A stretch of DNA of 64,000 nucleotides from Promethearchaeota archaeon (GCA_013375475.1 JABXKD010000002.1:50313-114312), one strand, 5' to 3'; positions 24,581 through 34,107 are shown, counted from the stretch's first letter. Notes: generated from the letters alone by a model not told the origin. Made by a program: numbers and translations.

Positions 24581-26329
24581 TTGGTATATTCAGTGCAGCA
24601 ATCATCAATTAAGGACTCAGCAGTCACTCACGTAAAAATTGCTCATGATTTTCAAAAACAAATATTAGAAATCCCCTCTCTCATTAGAGTCATAAATAAC
24701 TACTATTATAATAAATCTGTTGTACAAGCGAAATTGAAACCTTTAAAGCTAAAAAGGTTTAAAGAAGGGATAACAACTATAGAAAATGATAAGCAAAGGC
24801 TTAATATTCTTCCCACTGCTTTAAATGCATTAAGAGGAGACTTACTACATAAAAGAGATACTTTTCGATTTCCTGATAGCATGATATTATTTGAAGCTTG
24901 GATGAATTTGGGAATTGATGCATTGTATCCTAGATTAGCATTACATTATAAATTTCCCGGACTCTTAAAAGGTGAAAAAACACGACATGTTTTCCAATTC
25001 ACATTTTCGACATCTCGAGGCTTTGGTTTCCCCATTTATTTTGGACCCGAATTTTATGGGTATTTCTTAACTATTGGTAAAATATTAGAATCATTATTTA
25101 AATGGAGCCATACAATCTGTCATAGAGCTAATCAAGCAATATTTTTAGTTGGTAAGAGATATGGGATTAAAAGGCACCATCCCGGAGAATTTGAATCAGT
25201 GATTATTTCAGAATACGAAAATCATATGTTTAAAGGAACCGATACTCTTTTACACGGTTACTTTACTCAAGATCCAAAAAATCTCGGTATCTACTCAAAT
25301 TTAGATGAGACTCTTAAAAATATAATGTTTTCATATTCTATCGGAGATCATGCCATGAATATCGACAAAAAAATTCAGGAACCGTCAATAAAAATCCCTC
25401 TAATGACTCACGATTACATAGTAAAGACCTACAATGTCAATTTTTATAAATATTTAAAGAACCTAATATCGATGAAAAACCTTTTAATTAAGAAGATTCT
25501 ACTATACAAAAAACTAAGAAAAGAATATATTAATAATCTGAAAAGAATTGAAAGAATAAAATTCAGAATTGATCAATCTAAAACTGTTTCTATTCCAAAA
25601 TTGAAACTTTCTCAACGCTATTCCAAGATTCAAGAATATTCCCTTCACATTAAGCTTATGGAACAACTTATAGAGATGTTATGGACTTCACCGCTCTATT
25701 CTCATACTATTCATTATACCATAAATGAGGATCCTGATCTTAAAAAGACTACAGTAAACAGCTCTACAGCCAATTTTGATAATAAATCTATAAATTCAAT
25801 ATTTTTATCATATGTTACACATTTTGAGGAAAATAATAAATTTATTTTTAAAGAATTTGAAGTCTTAGATGAGTTGGAGAAAATTAGTGATACTATGGGA
25901 ACGATGTGGCTATATTTTAAAGAAAAACATTTTAACTTTGCCTTAAATAAATTGAACGAGCTTTCAACATTATCGTTAGTAAATCAGGATTATAATAAGA
26001 TCGTAAACGATTATGTTAATAATCTTATCCCAATTTTCTCAATTTATGAGATTTTTAATAGATCTCTCTCAGAGTCTGTTTATCCAGAATCCATTCCTCA
26101 AACCAAACGATTAGGAGCTTACATAGCAAGTTTTCTTACTTCGAGATTTAACCCTTTTGGTGTGAATTTAATGAACCTTTTCAATAAATTAGCGTTTTAC
26201 AACTGGAGCTACTTTATTGTAAAAAGAGACCTTAATCAAACTCGATTTTTCAATATTATCTTTAAACTTCCAATATGGAAGTATATCCCTAATAATATTA
26301 CAAAAAAAATATTAGACTCTAAAAATTAA
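24581..26329 (+). CDS. large protein of unknown function
   Basis: 582 residues, not recognised. The N-terminal third contains the most conserved-looking segment (FQFTFSTSRGFGFPIYFGPE, FKWSHTICHRANQAIFLVGK with several His/Cys), the middle is a basic coiled coil (about residues 285-345), and the C-terminus is helical (FNPFGVNLMNLFNKLAFYNW). No transmembrane segment long enough to be certain and no nucleotide-binding motif. The start is a TTG at 24581. It stands alone between the proline-rich gene and elf1. Composition matches the surroundings, so recent transfer is not indicated. Confidence 0.5.
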   Translation: MVYSVQQSSIKDSAVTHVKIAHDFQKQILEIPSLIRVINNYYYNKSVVQAKLKPLKLKRFKEGITTIENDKQRLNILPTALNALRGDLLHKRDTFRFPDSMILFEAWMNLGIDALYPRLALHYKFPGLLKGEKTRHVFQFTFSTSRGFGFPIYFGPEFYGYFLTIGKILESLFKWSHTICHRANQAIFLVGKRYGIKRHHPGEFESVIISEYENHMFKGTDTLLHGYFTQDPKNLGIYSNLDETLKNIMFSYSIGDHAMNIDKKIQEPSIKIPLMTHDYIVKTYNVNFYKYLKNLISMKNLLIKKILLYKKLRKEYINNLKRIERIKFRIDQSKTVSIPKLKLSQRYSKIQEYSLHIKLMEQLIEMLWTSPLYSHTIHYTINEDPDLKKTTVNSSTANFDNKSINSIFLSYVTHFEENNKFIFKEFEVLDELEKISDTMGTMWLYFKEKHFNFALNKLNELSTLSLVNQDYNKIVNDYVNNLIPIFSIYEIFNRSLSESVYPESIPQTKRLGAYIASFLTSRFNPFGVNLMNLFNKLAFYNWSYFIVKRDLNQTRFFNIIFKLPIWKYIPNNITKKILDSKN

Positions 26330-26358
26330 AACATCTTAAAGACGAGGAAATGTCTATA

Positions 26359-26970
26359 TTAAAATTCAAGGAAGCCAGGGTCATCAAAGATATCTTCAAT
26401 TTTCTTTTCTTTCTTCATATCGCTTTCGTCGTGTTCTGTAAATAAAGATTCATCGTCAGTTTTAATTCCCTTTTCCAATTCTAGAGAATCTAATTGAAGT
26501 AATGCGTTTTTCTCTAGCCTTTTATATCCTTCGGCTTTCATTTTCCATTTATTTACTTCATCAATATTTACTTTATCTTCGTCTTCTAAGGCTTCAGCAG
26601 CTTTAGCTTTACAAATGTCAGTTAATATTGAATAAGATAAAGCTAATTCTCCCCATTCGTTCTTTTTTTTTAACTTTTCGACACGTTTTTCTAATCTTTG
26701 AAGTTCTTGATCAGCATAATGAATATCGATGAAATCTCCAAACGCATCAACAGGTTCTGATATCGAATTAACGAGTACTTCCTTTACTAAACCGCAATGA
26801 CCGCATTTTACGGTAGCAATTGCGCTCTTTCTAATATTTTCCACTTTTACCGATTTTTCACCGCAATCCATATTGAATGGGATATCCATTTAATTATTTG
26901 GGCAGGTGAAAATCTTAGGTACTCTCTTAACGCGTTTATAAGTTTGTTGTTTTCTTTTTCTTCTTCCCAT
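26359..26970 (-). CDS. elf1: transcription elongation factor Elf1, interrupted by a 30-nt BHB-type mRNA intron
   Basis: Elf1 is a small zinc protein that binds RNA polymerase. Translation from the ATG at 26970 gives MGRRKRKQQTYKRVKRVPKI then FTCPN and, two codons on, a TAA. The family continues CPNCGxxSVxVE, and exactly this continues in the same frame 30 bases later: CGEKSVKVE ... VKCGHCGLVKEV ... FGDFIDIHY. Removing 26866-26895 joins AAT to TGC and restores the CPNC knuckle, giving 193 residues with exons 26896-26970 and 26359-26865. The insertion folds as an archaeal bulge-helix-bulge (see intron entry). The C-terminal half is a charged coiled-coil extension, longer than in typical Elf1. 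A gene caller would start at the intron-internal ATG at 26889 and lose the first zinc cysteine pair. Confidence 0.85.
26866..26895 (-). other. 30-nt bulge-helix-bulge intron in the elf1 pre-mRNA
   Basis: Minus-strand folding: outer exon-exon helix TTTTCACC:GGTGAAAA (8 bp) plus GC:GC across one bulged T; central helix CCAA:ATGG (three pairs and one A-A mismatch); bulges ATA (5') and ATT (3'); inner hairpin ATT-A-AATGG / CCATT-C-AAT with a five-base loop. Cutting AT^A and AT^T removes exactly the 30 bases that the protein alignment demands. The intron contains the in-frame TAA. Confidence 0.82.
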
Positions 26971-27320
26971 TATTCAAACACCATCAGCTAAATATAATTA
27001 ACAAAGCATAACAAAAAAGTTTTGTCATATTTAAAAATAGATTAAAGTAACAGAAAAATTAAATGAGTTCTTTAAAACTCACTTCCAAAGTAAAAACTTT
27101 ATTTTTATTAGATAAAATATATTTATTTAAAAGAAAAAGAACCCTAAGAATTTACAGAGAAATAAAACTATATTTTAAGAAAACAAAAAAATAAATTTTC
27201 GCTTTTCTAATTGTAGAATAGAGGAAACCGAAAGATTTTTTAGGAATGATTAATTAATTCAATTACTCTTTTTAGCTGAAATAAATGATTGATTTATAAT
27301 ATTGTTAGTGGATTTTGGGT
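26971..27320. other. divergent intergenic region between elf1 and the 27-36 kb operon
   Basis: About 350 bases, extremely AT-rich, presumably with promoters for both directions. On the minus strand GATGGTG lies 8-12 bases before the elf1 ATG and would serve as Shine-Dalgarno. A 43-codon Lys/Leu-rich ORF (27063-27194) is open but unsupported. I see no tRNA, repeat array or convincing C/D-box RNA. Confidence 0.5.
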
Positions 27321-28421
27321 ATGGAGCACACGAATTTGTCAATTGAACATGATAAAATCTTGATAGAGAAGGTTCTTGACGATATCGATATGAGATATAT
27401 CGTTTTATTTCTCTATATCATTAGAAACGATTTATTTAGGGATTTAAATAATACAGAACTAATTGAATCATACGAGAAAGTACTAATTTTAGATGAAATT
27501 TTTAAAGATAATATCCTAAACTTCTGGGATAATGAATTTATAGAAGTAGCTGTTGATTTAGGCTTATTTAAAAACATTCGAAGTATGAGAGAGTTTCAAC
27601 AAAAAGAGGACGATTTCATAATTCGGTTAGGAGAAGAAACAGTAACTATAGAAAATGACACAATATCCGTACCAGATCATTCATTATTCTTAATGATAAA
27701 TAAGAAATTTAAGTTTCTTACACGACGGAATTTTAACTCAGCTTTAATAAAATTGAAGGGAGTAAGGTGTCAAACAAGTAATATAATCCACCCGTTTGTC
27801 TCTGAAATAGGAGATAATGATTTCACAATTCCCGATGATATTTACTACATTTTAGATCAGTATGGTAATATTTATCAAGCAATTAAGATAGAAATTACAA
27901 TCGAAGGGATCTATCAAAGATTTTTGGAAATCCAAGAAAAAATTAATGAATTTATCGATATTTTCGAGCCTAAATTAAGAACAAAACCGGTTTTAAAGAA
28001 AGTACATGAAGCTATAAATGACAAAAAAGATATCATCAAATATTTGAAAGATGAAAAAATAGAACTCCCTGATAAATTTGCCTATAATGAAAATGATATC
28101 GAAAATTTAACTTTTAAAGATTGGAATTCTAAATTGATTCTATTATTGAAATATACATTTGAAATACAGCAAATAGAGACTAAACTTTTAGAAATTAAGA
28201 AATATTATTCAGGAAAGAGTAAAAACTTTAATTATCTTGAATTTATTGAGAAAGTGTCTTTTAATGAAGATAATATCGTAAATTCTATTCAAAGTGCTTT
28301 AATAAAACTTAGAGAAGAACTATTAGAAACTAATAATGAACTTGAACAACTAACGAAAAAAGATTTAAAATTATTAAATTTAGATTTTGAAAGATACTTA
28401 ATAACGAGTCGTGATGATTAA
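27321..28421 (+). CDS. uncharacterised operon protein 1, helical
   Basis: About 366 residues, first gene of an eight-gene run on the plus strand. Not recognised. The N-terminal 150 residues alternate helices and short strands (RYIVLFLYIIRNDLFRDLNN; DDFIIRLGEETVTIENDTIS) and could include a winged-helix-like unit; the C-terminal half is helical with coiled-coil character (EIQQIETKLLEIKKYY; LIKLREELLETNNELEQL). Acidic overall, no cysteine cluster and no membrane segment. The ATG at 27321 is preferred to the in-frame TTG at 27315. The next gene starts two bases after its stop, so the two are coupled. Confidence 0.6.
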   Translation: MEHTNLSIEHDKILIEKVLDDIDMRYIVLFLYIIRNDLFRDLNNTELIESYEKVLILDEIFKDNILNFWDNEFIEVAVDLGLFKNIRSMREFQQKEDDFIIRLGEETVTIENDTISVPDHSLFLMINKKFKFLTRRNFNSALIKLKGVRCQTSNIIHPFVSEIGDNDFTIPDDIYYILDQYGNIYQAIKIEITIEGIYQRFLEIQEKINEFIDIFEPKLRTKPVLKKVHEAINDKKDIIKYLKDEKIELPDKFAYNENDIENLTFKDWNSKLILLLKYTFEIQQIETKLLEIKKYYSGKSKNFNYLEFIEKVSFNEDNIVNSIQSALIKLREELLETNNELEQLTKKDLKLLNLDFERYLITSRDD

Positions 28422-28423
28422 TC

Positions 28424-29380
28424 ATGAAATGCACAGCATGTAGCATCGAAATGGAAGTTTTAGTTCCTGGAATTTACCAATGTCCTCAATGTAAAAAAAT
28501 ACAAAAACAAAAAGATGACAAACGCGAGGAAGACGAAGAAAAGAAAGTTGAAAGTGGTCAATTTCTTGACGGAGAATACTTCCATAAGAACGCAAGTCTT
28601 AATAAAAAATATGAAATATCTGAAAAGGGAATAATCATCAGTAAATCTGAAACGCGTTTATTTGCTACCTTGATTTGCCATAGTGCTTATTTAACAGATG
28701 AAAAATACGTAAGACTGTCATGGTGGAAAAGTTATCAACATGCTGGTATGTTTAAAATCTACGATAAAGAAGTTTTGAAAAATGTTATTACAGCGTTAGA
28801 AAAAGTTAATGAAAGCTTCGACGATTTTTGGACGTGGAGTGGAAAGTACGGAAAACAGGAACCTAAGTCAAATGAGATCATAGAAAAAGAGAAACATTTA
28901 GACCTTCTCAAATACCGGATAATTGAAAACCGAACATGTCCAAAATGTCAAAAAAAAATGAAGAAAGAAAAATCTCATTACGAGTGCCAAAACTGTGGCG
29001 AGATAGTTATCCTCGAAGGTTACAATCAACCTATCTTCAACATATCGTCTGAAGAACTTGAATTAACTTTTCAAACTAACTTCCCTATTAATTATTATAT
29101 GCCAGTAAGCGGTATTACTGTGAAATGGCTAATGGGGGAATGGAAGGCATTAGCAGTTATTCATTCTAAAGATAACCCCAATAAAAAATGGCTCAGGTTT
29201 TATTGGTGGATAAGAGATTTAAGTAATGTTTTAAAATATGGGCAAAGAGAGATAGGAGAAGGTACACAAATGGGCTGGAAAACACAAAGAGGAGTAGCTT
29301 CTCCAAATATTTATGACAGAAAGGTAATAATTCCTTTAATTAAAGCGCTACAGAAAATACAGGAAGATTTAAATTGGTAA
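28424..29380 (+). CDS. uncharacterised operon protein 2: two zinc ribbons and a duplicated domain
   Basis: 318 residues built from two similar halves. Each half has a zinc ribbon (CTACSIEM...CPQCKKIQ at the N-terminus; CPKCQKKM...CQNCGEIV at about residue 172) followed by a beta-rich unit and a helix. The second parts align by eye: VRLSWWKSYQHAG...KIYDKEVLKNVITALEKVN in the first and LRFYWWIRDLSNV...NIYDRKVIIPLIKALQKIQ in the second. The strand-WW-strand-helix layout is reminiscent of PC4/Whirly-type single-stranded nucleic-acid binders, but this is only a resemblance. Start ATG at 28424, two bases after operon protein 1. Confidence 0.6.
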   Translation: MKCTACSIEMEVLVPGIYQCPQCKKIQKQKDDKREEDEEKKVESGQFLDGEYFHKNASLNKKYEISEKGIIISKSETRLFATLICHSAYLTDEKYVRLSWWKSYQHAGMFKIYDKEVLKNVITALEKVNESFDDFWTWSGKYGKQEPKSNEIIEKEKHLDLLKYRIIENRTCPKCQKKMKKEKSHYECQNCGEIVILEGYNQPIFNISSEELELTFQTNFPINYYMPVSGITVKWLMGEWKALAVIHSKDNPNKKWLRFYWWIRDLSNVLKYGQREIGEGTQMGWKTQRGVASPNIYDRKVIIPLIKALQKIQEDLNW

Positions 29381-29408
29381 CAAATAAAAATAAACGGAAT
29401 CTTTAGTG

Positions 29409-30554
29409 ATGATAATGGAAATTGGTCAAGATAATACATGGAAAGAATTACTTCAAAACTTTGAAACAGGATTAGAAAAAGCCGTAGAAGAAGTAGAAAA
29501 AAGAGATGTAGAAACCATTCCAGGGGCAAAAGAAGCTTTAATTCAAAGATTAAAAAATATGAAGCTCCATTTTCCTAAGAATAACGGTGAAATATTTCTA
29601 AAATCTATTAACGATACAATTCAAAATACATTTTTTCCAAATACAAAGGATTTTACTGAAGCATTTAAAAAAATAATAAAATCTAGAACCCATGAACAAG
29701 ATTTCATTATAAATGAGTTATTAAATGGATTTGTGACATCAAAAGCGAAAGCTATTGCTTCAGGAACTCAAGGACCGATAATAGATAGGATGGTAGAAGC
29801 TTTTAGCAAAAGAAATGATTTTCATATTGTCGATTATCAGTTTTATGCAATGTTTGGAGATCCTAATAAACCTCGTCATTATATTAAAAACCAGCTTGAA
29901 GAGCTTGCTAAATTGTTTGGTTTGGTTTCCAGGGAACTCGTAGTTGAAAAAGATATTAGGAAAAGTGAAGAAAAAGTTTACACATTTTATACCTTTCCGG
30001 AAAGCATTATTAAAATTCTTGAAGAAAAATATTTAATAATTGATGAAGAATTAGGTTATGCATATGTATCTGAAGCCTTTGATCGAAATGTGTTCATTTG
30101 TATGTTTTTAGCTAACATCGCAATTAATAGAGATAATCTTGATAAAATTGGAGGATCCTTCACTCTCAATGGCATCTCAGCAATTTTTGCTTTGATTTTA
30201 TTATTGAGTTTTTTACCTAAATTATCCGTTGATGAAACAAGCCCTATATTAAACGATCCTAGTTATGATCCAGATAACATGAGCGTGATTCCAAAATCGT
30301 GGATGATGAGGCAAGTTTTAGAACCCCTCTTCGAACCCTTGATTAAAATTATCGCTTACAGGTTAGGAGGAGGTTTGTGGCTATCAAAAATAATAGATTC
30401 CGAAATCAATAAAAAAATTCACAACCAGATACGCTTTTTGATTAAAGATGTTAATAAGTGGGTGTTAGGGCAATTAGTTAGAGTTGAAATTCCCATTTTC
30501 GTGGAAATTTCAAATATCTTTACAGAAATTTTAGTAGGATATGATGACAGTTAA
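29409..30554 (+). CDS. uncharacterised operon protein 3, helical
   Basis: About 381 residues, not recognised. Almost all helix. A stretch in the middle (FYAMFGDPNKPRHYIKNQLEELAKLFGLVS) looks like a winged-helix or helical-repeat element followed by a strand pair (KVYTFYTFPESIIKILEEKY). One hydrophobic segment (FTLNGISAIFALILLLSFLP, about residues 258-277) could be a buried helix or a membrane segment. Start ATG at 29409 with GTG immediately before it. It lies 28 bases after operon protein 2 and 26 bases before protein 4. Confidence 0.55.
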   Translation: MIMEIGQDNTWKELLQNFETGLEKAVEEVEKRDVETIPGAKEALIQRLKNMKLHFPKNNGEIFLKSINDTIQNTFFPNTKDFTEAFKKIIKSRTHEQDFIINELLNGFVTSKAKAIASGTQGPIIDRMVEAFSKRNDFHIVDYQFYAMFGDPNKPRHYIKNQLEELAKLFGLVSRELVVEKDIRKSEEKVYTFYTFPESIIKILEEKYLIIDEELGYAYVSEAFDRNVFICMFLANIAINRDNLDKIGGSFTLNGISAIFALILLLSFLPKLSVDETSPILNDPSYDPDNMSVIPKSWMMRQVLEPLFEPLIKIIAYRLGGGLWLSKIIDSEINKKIHNQIRFLIKDVNKWVLGQLVRVEIPIFVEISNIFTEILVGYDDS

Positions 30555-30580
30555 AATTAATGATTAATTTGGTGAACCTT

Positions 30581-31888
30581 ATGAGTTATAAAAAAAAAGG
30601 CACAAGAAATGTGAAACCTGGTAGAAAGAGGGAAAAATGGACTGATATACTCCCTAGATATCTTACATTCTTAACTCATATGCGACCTATCCTCAGAGAA
30701 ACGAGGAGAGTAATAATTGGTCTAGATGCGGATCTTTTGCTAGACACTGAAATTCTAGATAAAATTCGAGAAGAAGAAGAAAAAAGGAATGTAAGGAAGG
30801 TAAGAGCTTTAACAGAATTTTCAGCGATGTATAGATCAAATATATACGAAATCATAAAAGATTTTTTAGTAAAATATAGAGATCGGATTCCAATCCTAGA
30901 TATTAAAGATTATATTATTGAGTTCTTATACGAATCCGTAGGTGCACTTAATGTTTTACAACACATTACTAATCCAGACGAACAAAACTTAGAAAACACA
31001 TATTTGTATGTTTTAGTTAAATTTATTGAAGAAAAACTTCTCCCGCGAGGAAGAAATTTAAAGGTCATATATAAAAAATTACTAGAAGTATCGCCCGATT
31101 TTTACGATTGCCAACGGCATATCCTCCAACCCCATACATATTATCGAGAAAAATTAGAAGATTCAGATTCCTTTGAGATTCCCGGAATCTCTCCAAAAGT
31201 TTATCAAGTATTTAATAATATAACTTCTCTTTTTAATCTTGACCCAAACTTTGGAAATTTCCCTGAAAAAGAAAATCAAGAACTTCCAATGATTTTAAAG
31301 ACAGAGATTTTTAACCCATACATTGATTCCGTTGCAAATGCAGAAGAAGAAGCAATAGACCAAATTTCTGAACGCATTGGACTCCGGATATTGGACGAAA
31401 TTTTTCTCGCTCCAAGTGAAAATTTAGTAGAAATCATGATAGAAAATAATTTCATACGTAGCAATACACAATCGGACGGAGTAATAAGATTATTACCGCA
31501 ATTGAGTAATGAAACATTGTATTTACATTACTTAGCATTCGCATCCCAAAGAAGAGGTTTTTTATCAAAAGAACTAATAAACTGGATTTCAATGAATTTC
31601 GCTTTTTTGATTTATATGGGGATTTTGAAGTGGAAATTATCAGATCAAAACATTTTTTATCCCATTTTTAAAGATTTACAAACAAATGAGAAAATATTAC
31701 CCTTCTTAATGAAACTTATCTGCTTTCCTAACTACTTAGGGTTAGATAAGATGAAAATTAGGGATTCCCCGCAATATAGAAAGGAAATTTTTAACTTTAT
31801 AGGTTCTCAAATTGATAATCTTAAAGAATTTATTAATGAAATAGCTATATATTGTGAAAAATTTGATAAAGAAAGAAAAAATAAATAA
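30581..31888 (+). CDS. uncharacterised operon protein 4, helical with a basic N-terminus
   Basis: About 435 residues. The N-terminus is strongly basic (MSYKKKGTRNVKPGRKREKW), suited to nucleic-acid contact; the rest is helical without a recognised motif (IYEIIKDFLVKYRDRIPILD; LNVLQHITNPDEQNLEN). The ATG at 30581 has GGTGAACCTT directly before it, the same Shine-Dalgarno and spacing that precede the uL2 start at 53220, so it is preferred to the upstream ATG at 30560. The AAA+ gene follows after 16 bases. Confidence 0.55.
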   Translation: MSYKKKGTRNVKPGRKREKWTDILPRYLTFLTHMRPILRETRRVIIGLDADLLLDTEILDKIREEEEKRNVRKVRALTEFSAMYRSNIYEIIKDFLVKYRDRIPILDIKDYIIEFLYESVGALNVLQHITNPDEQNLENTYLYVLVKFIEEKLLPRGRNLKVIYKKLLEVSPDFYDCQRHILQPHTYYREKLEDSDSFEIPGISPKVYQVFNNITSLFNLDPNFGNFPEKENQELPMILKTEIFNPYIDSVANAEEEAIDQISERIGLRILDEIFLAPSENLVEIMIENNFIRSNTQSDGVIRLLPQLSNETLYLHYLAFASQRRGFLSKELINWISMNFAFLIYMGILKWKLSDQNIFYPIFKDLQTNEKILPFLMKLICFPNYLGLDKMKIRDSPQYRKEIFNFIGSQIDNLKEFINEIAIYCEKFDKERKNK

Positions 31889-31904
31889 ATTACAATAAAA
31901 TGAG

Positions 31905-33023
31905 TTGAGAAAAATTAACAGTTCGAAAGATAAAGTGGAAGATGAAATAACATTTTCAGACGAAGTTATTAAAAATAGAATAGGTAAATATGGTGCAGTG
32001 TATTTTCCTTCCAATATTCAAGAGTCTATTGAAGACATCTTAGGTAATGAGACTAAAAAAGAAATTTTACATGATTTCTTTAAAGCTTTAAAGAAATATA
32101 ATGAATTTACCAAACAGTTAAAAGGGTCAAAACTTAATCCCAGCTTAACTGTTCTTTTGTACGGACCACCTGGAACAGGCAAAACTTCTCTTACTCGAGG
32201 ATTTTCAAAAGAATATGACATACCTTTGTGCGTGGTTGAAACTGATAGACTTGTATCTCCTTTACTAGGAGATACAATTAAACAAATTAGAAATGTTGTA
32301 GAACTTGCAGCTGAAATTGCTAAAGAGAGAGGAAGTTTTATTTTGTTTTTTGATGAAATTGATGCTATAGGGTCTGAGCGATCAAACATTCACGAAGTTG
32401 GCGAAATTAAACGTGCTGTAATCTCGTTTTTACAAGTTATTGATAGGATCAATTATGAAGGAGTACCACTAGCCATTTTTGGAGCTACAAATCATCAAAA
32501 TCAATTAGACTCAGCTATATGGAGACGTTTCACCTTCCATTTTAGCTTTGAATTCCCTGATTATCATTTAAGAAAAAAAATAATTGAATCGTTCCTTGAT
32601 AAGGTTAAAAACGCAAAAATTGGGGTTGATGAATCAATTTATACCAATCTAAACGATGAATATGGAAGAATTCAAGGAATAAGTAATAATTTAGAACACA
32701 AATTAGGTTATATTGTTTCAGAGTTTGAAGGCAATATATTATGGGACGAGCTTCATAAAAAAAGCGAAATGAAGGGGTTACTCGAATTATCCAAGGGTTA
32801 TTCAGGCTCAGATATAGAGAGAGGTACAAAAGTATCTCTGCTGAAAGCTATTAATACTGAACGTTTAACTTACGAACTTTTTTATAATTCGCTAAAGTTA
32901 GTAGGAGGTACAGCAATCCATGTGGAAAGACAAGATGTGTTAAGCGATCGGAGGAATAAGGAAATAAACTCTAAAAGAATGGGAAATCGTAGTTCTAATT
33001 TTTCTGGTCCGCCAGAAATATAA
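31905..33023 (+). CDS. AAA+ ATPase of the classical AAA clade
   Basis: 372 residues with a single AAA module. Walker A is LLYGPPGTGKTSL (about 85-97), Walker B FILFFDEIDAIGSERS, sensor 1 AIFGATNHQNQLDSAIWRRF with the paired arginines that in this clade act in trans on the neighbouring subunit, and the late SGSDIERGTKVSLLKAI resembling the GADI/sensor-2 helix of Cdc48, FtsH and Vps4 relatives. No N-terminal substrate domain of a known type and no protease domain. It is the only energy-using enzyme recognised in the operon, and probably a hexameric remodelling motor acting on the neighbouring proteins. The start is a TTG at 31905. Confidence 0.85.
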   Translation: MRKINSSKDKVEDEITFSDEVIKNRIGKYGAVYFPSNIQESIEDILGNETKKEILHDFFKALKKYNEFTKQLKGSKLNPSLTVLLYGPPGTGKTSLTRGFSKEYDIPLCVVETDRLVSPLLGDTIKQIRNVVELAAEIAKERGSFILFFDEIDAIGSERSNIHEVGEIKRAVISFLQVIDRINYEGVPLAIFGATNHQNQLDSAIWRRFTFHFSFEFPDYHLRKKIIESFLDKVKNAKIGVDESIYTNLNDEYGRIQGISNNLEHKLGYIVSEFEGNILWDELHKKSEMKGLLELSKGYSGSDIERGTKVSLLKAINTERLTYELFYNSLKLVGGTAIHVERQDVLSDRRNKEINSKRMGNRSSNFSGPPEI

Positions 33024-33072
33024 CATTTTGATATAATAAAATTGACAGTTAAAAATTATATATACCCTAACG

Positions 33073-34107
33073 ATGGAAAATCAATTATTTAACCTTAAAA
33101 AAATTAGAGAATTAACTTCTCCTATTGAAAACCTTCAAAGTAAAGTTAACCAGATAACTAATCTCGTTGTTCTGTTTGAATCAGAAAAGCTAAAAATTAC
33201 AGATTATTCTGAAAACGAATCCTTTCTTAAGCAAATAACAGATATCGCTACTATTTTAGATAGTATCAATAATAATTTAAAAAATACATTTACCAACAAC
33301 ATTAACGAATTTCTTAGGTTTAATAATAAACTGATTAATAAATACAAGACCGATCTAAAAAGTAATTTAAAAATTGTTAATATAAACGGTGAAAACACGA
33401 GAATAATAGGCCAGTCTTTAATAGAAAAGAGAAAGATCAGTAAAATTATAACTCAAATATCAAATACTCCCTCCATTAGTATAAAACAATGGTCAGAATT
33501 AATTGACGCTTTAAATCAAAATACAATTTTTTTAGCTTCTGCTCAAAAACTTCAAAAAAGTTATCTAAAAATTGTGAAAAACCGCTTAGACTCCGAATTA
33601 AAAAAAATACCAATCAATACCCCTTCTTCTATTATTGAAGAGTTTAAACAGCAGTTTAATTTGTATCACGACCTAACTTATGTAAGATTTCTAGATGCAA
33701 TGAAGAGTAAACTAACTCAAGAAGAATTACAAGCTAAAAAAGAAATATTAACCAAAAGTAAACAAAAACAAGAAATTGAAAAGTTAAAAAAAAAGCAAGA
33801 AGAACAAACAGAATCTTATGAAAGCTATTTGAAGTTATCAGAAAAAGAATTTGAAAGAAAACTACGAAAAGGGAAGAGAGAAAAGTTAATCGATGTAATA
33901 GAAAGTAAAAACCAAAAGAAATTAGAACTCTCAGATGAAGTTTCAGAAAAAATTGAGAAGTTTAAAATGAAATTTGATAAGCATTCTAATGAAGACTATT
34001 TAATTAGAGAAGATATTGACGAAGATCCATTAAAAGTAATCAGGGAAAGAAAAAAAAAGAAAGATAAAGAGTATAAAAAGTTTAAAGATCATTTTGAATC
34101 TGAATAA
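33073..34107 (+). CDS. uncharacterised operon protein 6, coiled coil
   Basis: 344 residues. Helical throughout, with a highly charged coiled coil of about 90 residues in the C-terminal third (EELQAKKEILTKSKQKQEIE; KLKKKQEEQTESYESYLKLS). The N-terminal part is a predicted helical bundle (LESPIENLQSKVNQITNLVV-like heptads). No motif known to me. Start ATG at 33073, 49 bases after the AAA+ gene; its last 14 bases overlap the next gene, so the two products are probably made in a fixed ratio and interact. Confidence 0.6.
   Translation: MENQLFNLKKIRELTSPIENLQSKVNQITNLVVLFESEKLKITDYSENESFLKQITDIATILDSINNNLKNTFTNNINEFLRFNNKLINKYKTDLKSNLKIVNINGENTRIIGQSLIEKRKISKIITQISNTPSISIKQWSELIDALNQNTIFLASAQKLQKSYLKIVKNRLDSELKKIPINTPSSIIEEFKQQFNLYHDLTYVRFLDAMKSKLTQEELQAKKEILTKSKQKQEIEKLKKKQEEQTESYESYLKLSEKEFERKLRKGKREKLIDVIESKNQKKLELSDEVSEKIEKFKMKFDKHSNEDYLIREDIDEDPLKVIRERKKKKDKEYKKFKDHFESE

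Noticed and set aside
27063..27194. 43-codon ORF, Lys/Leu-rich, upstream of the operon.
   Set aside because: AT-rich sequence gives such ORFs by chance; no Shine-Dalgarno, motif or conservation evidence.
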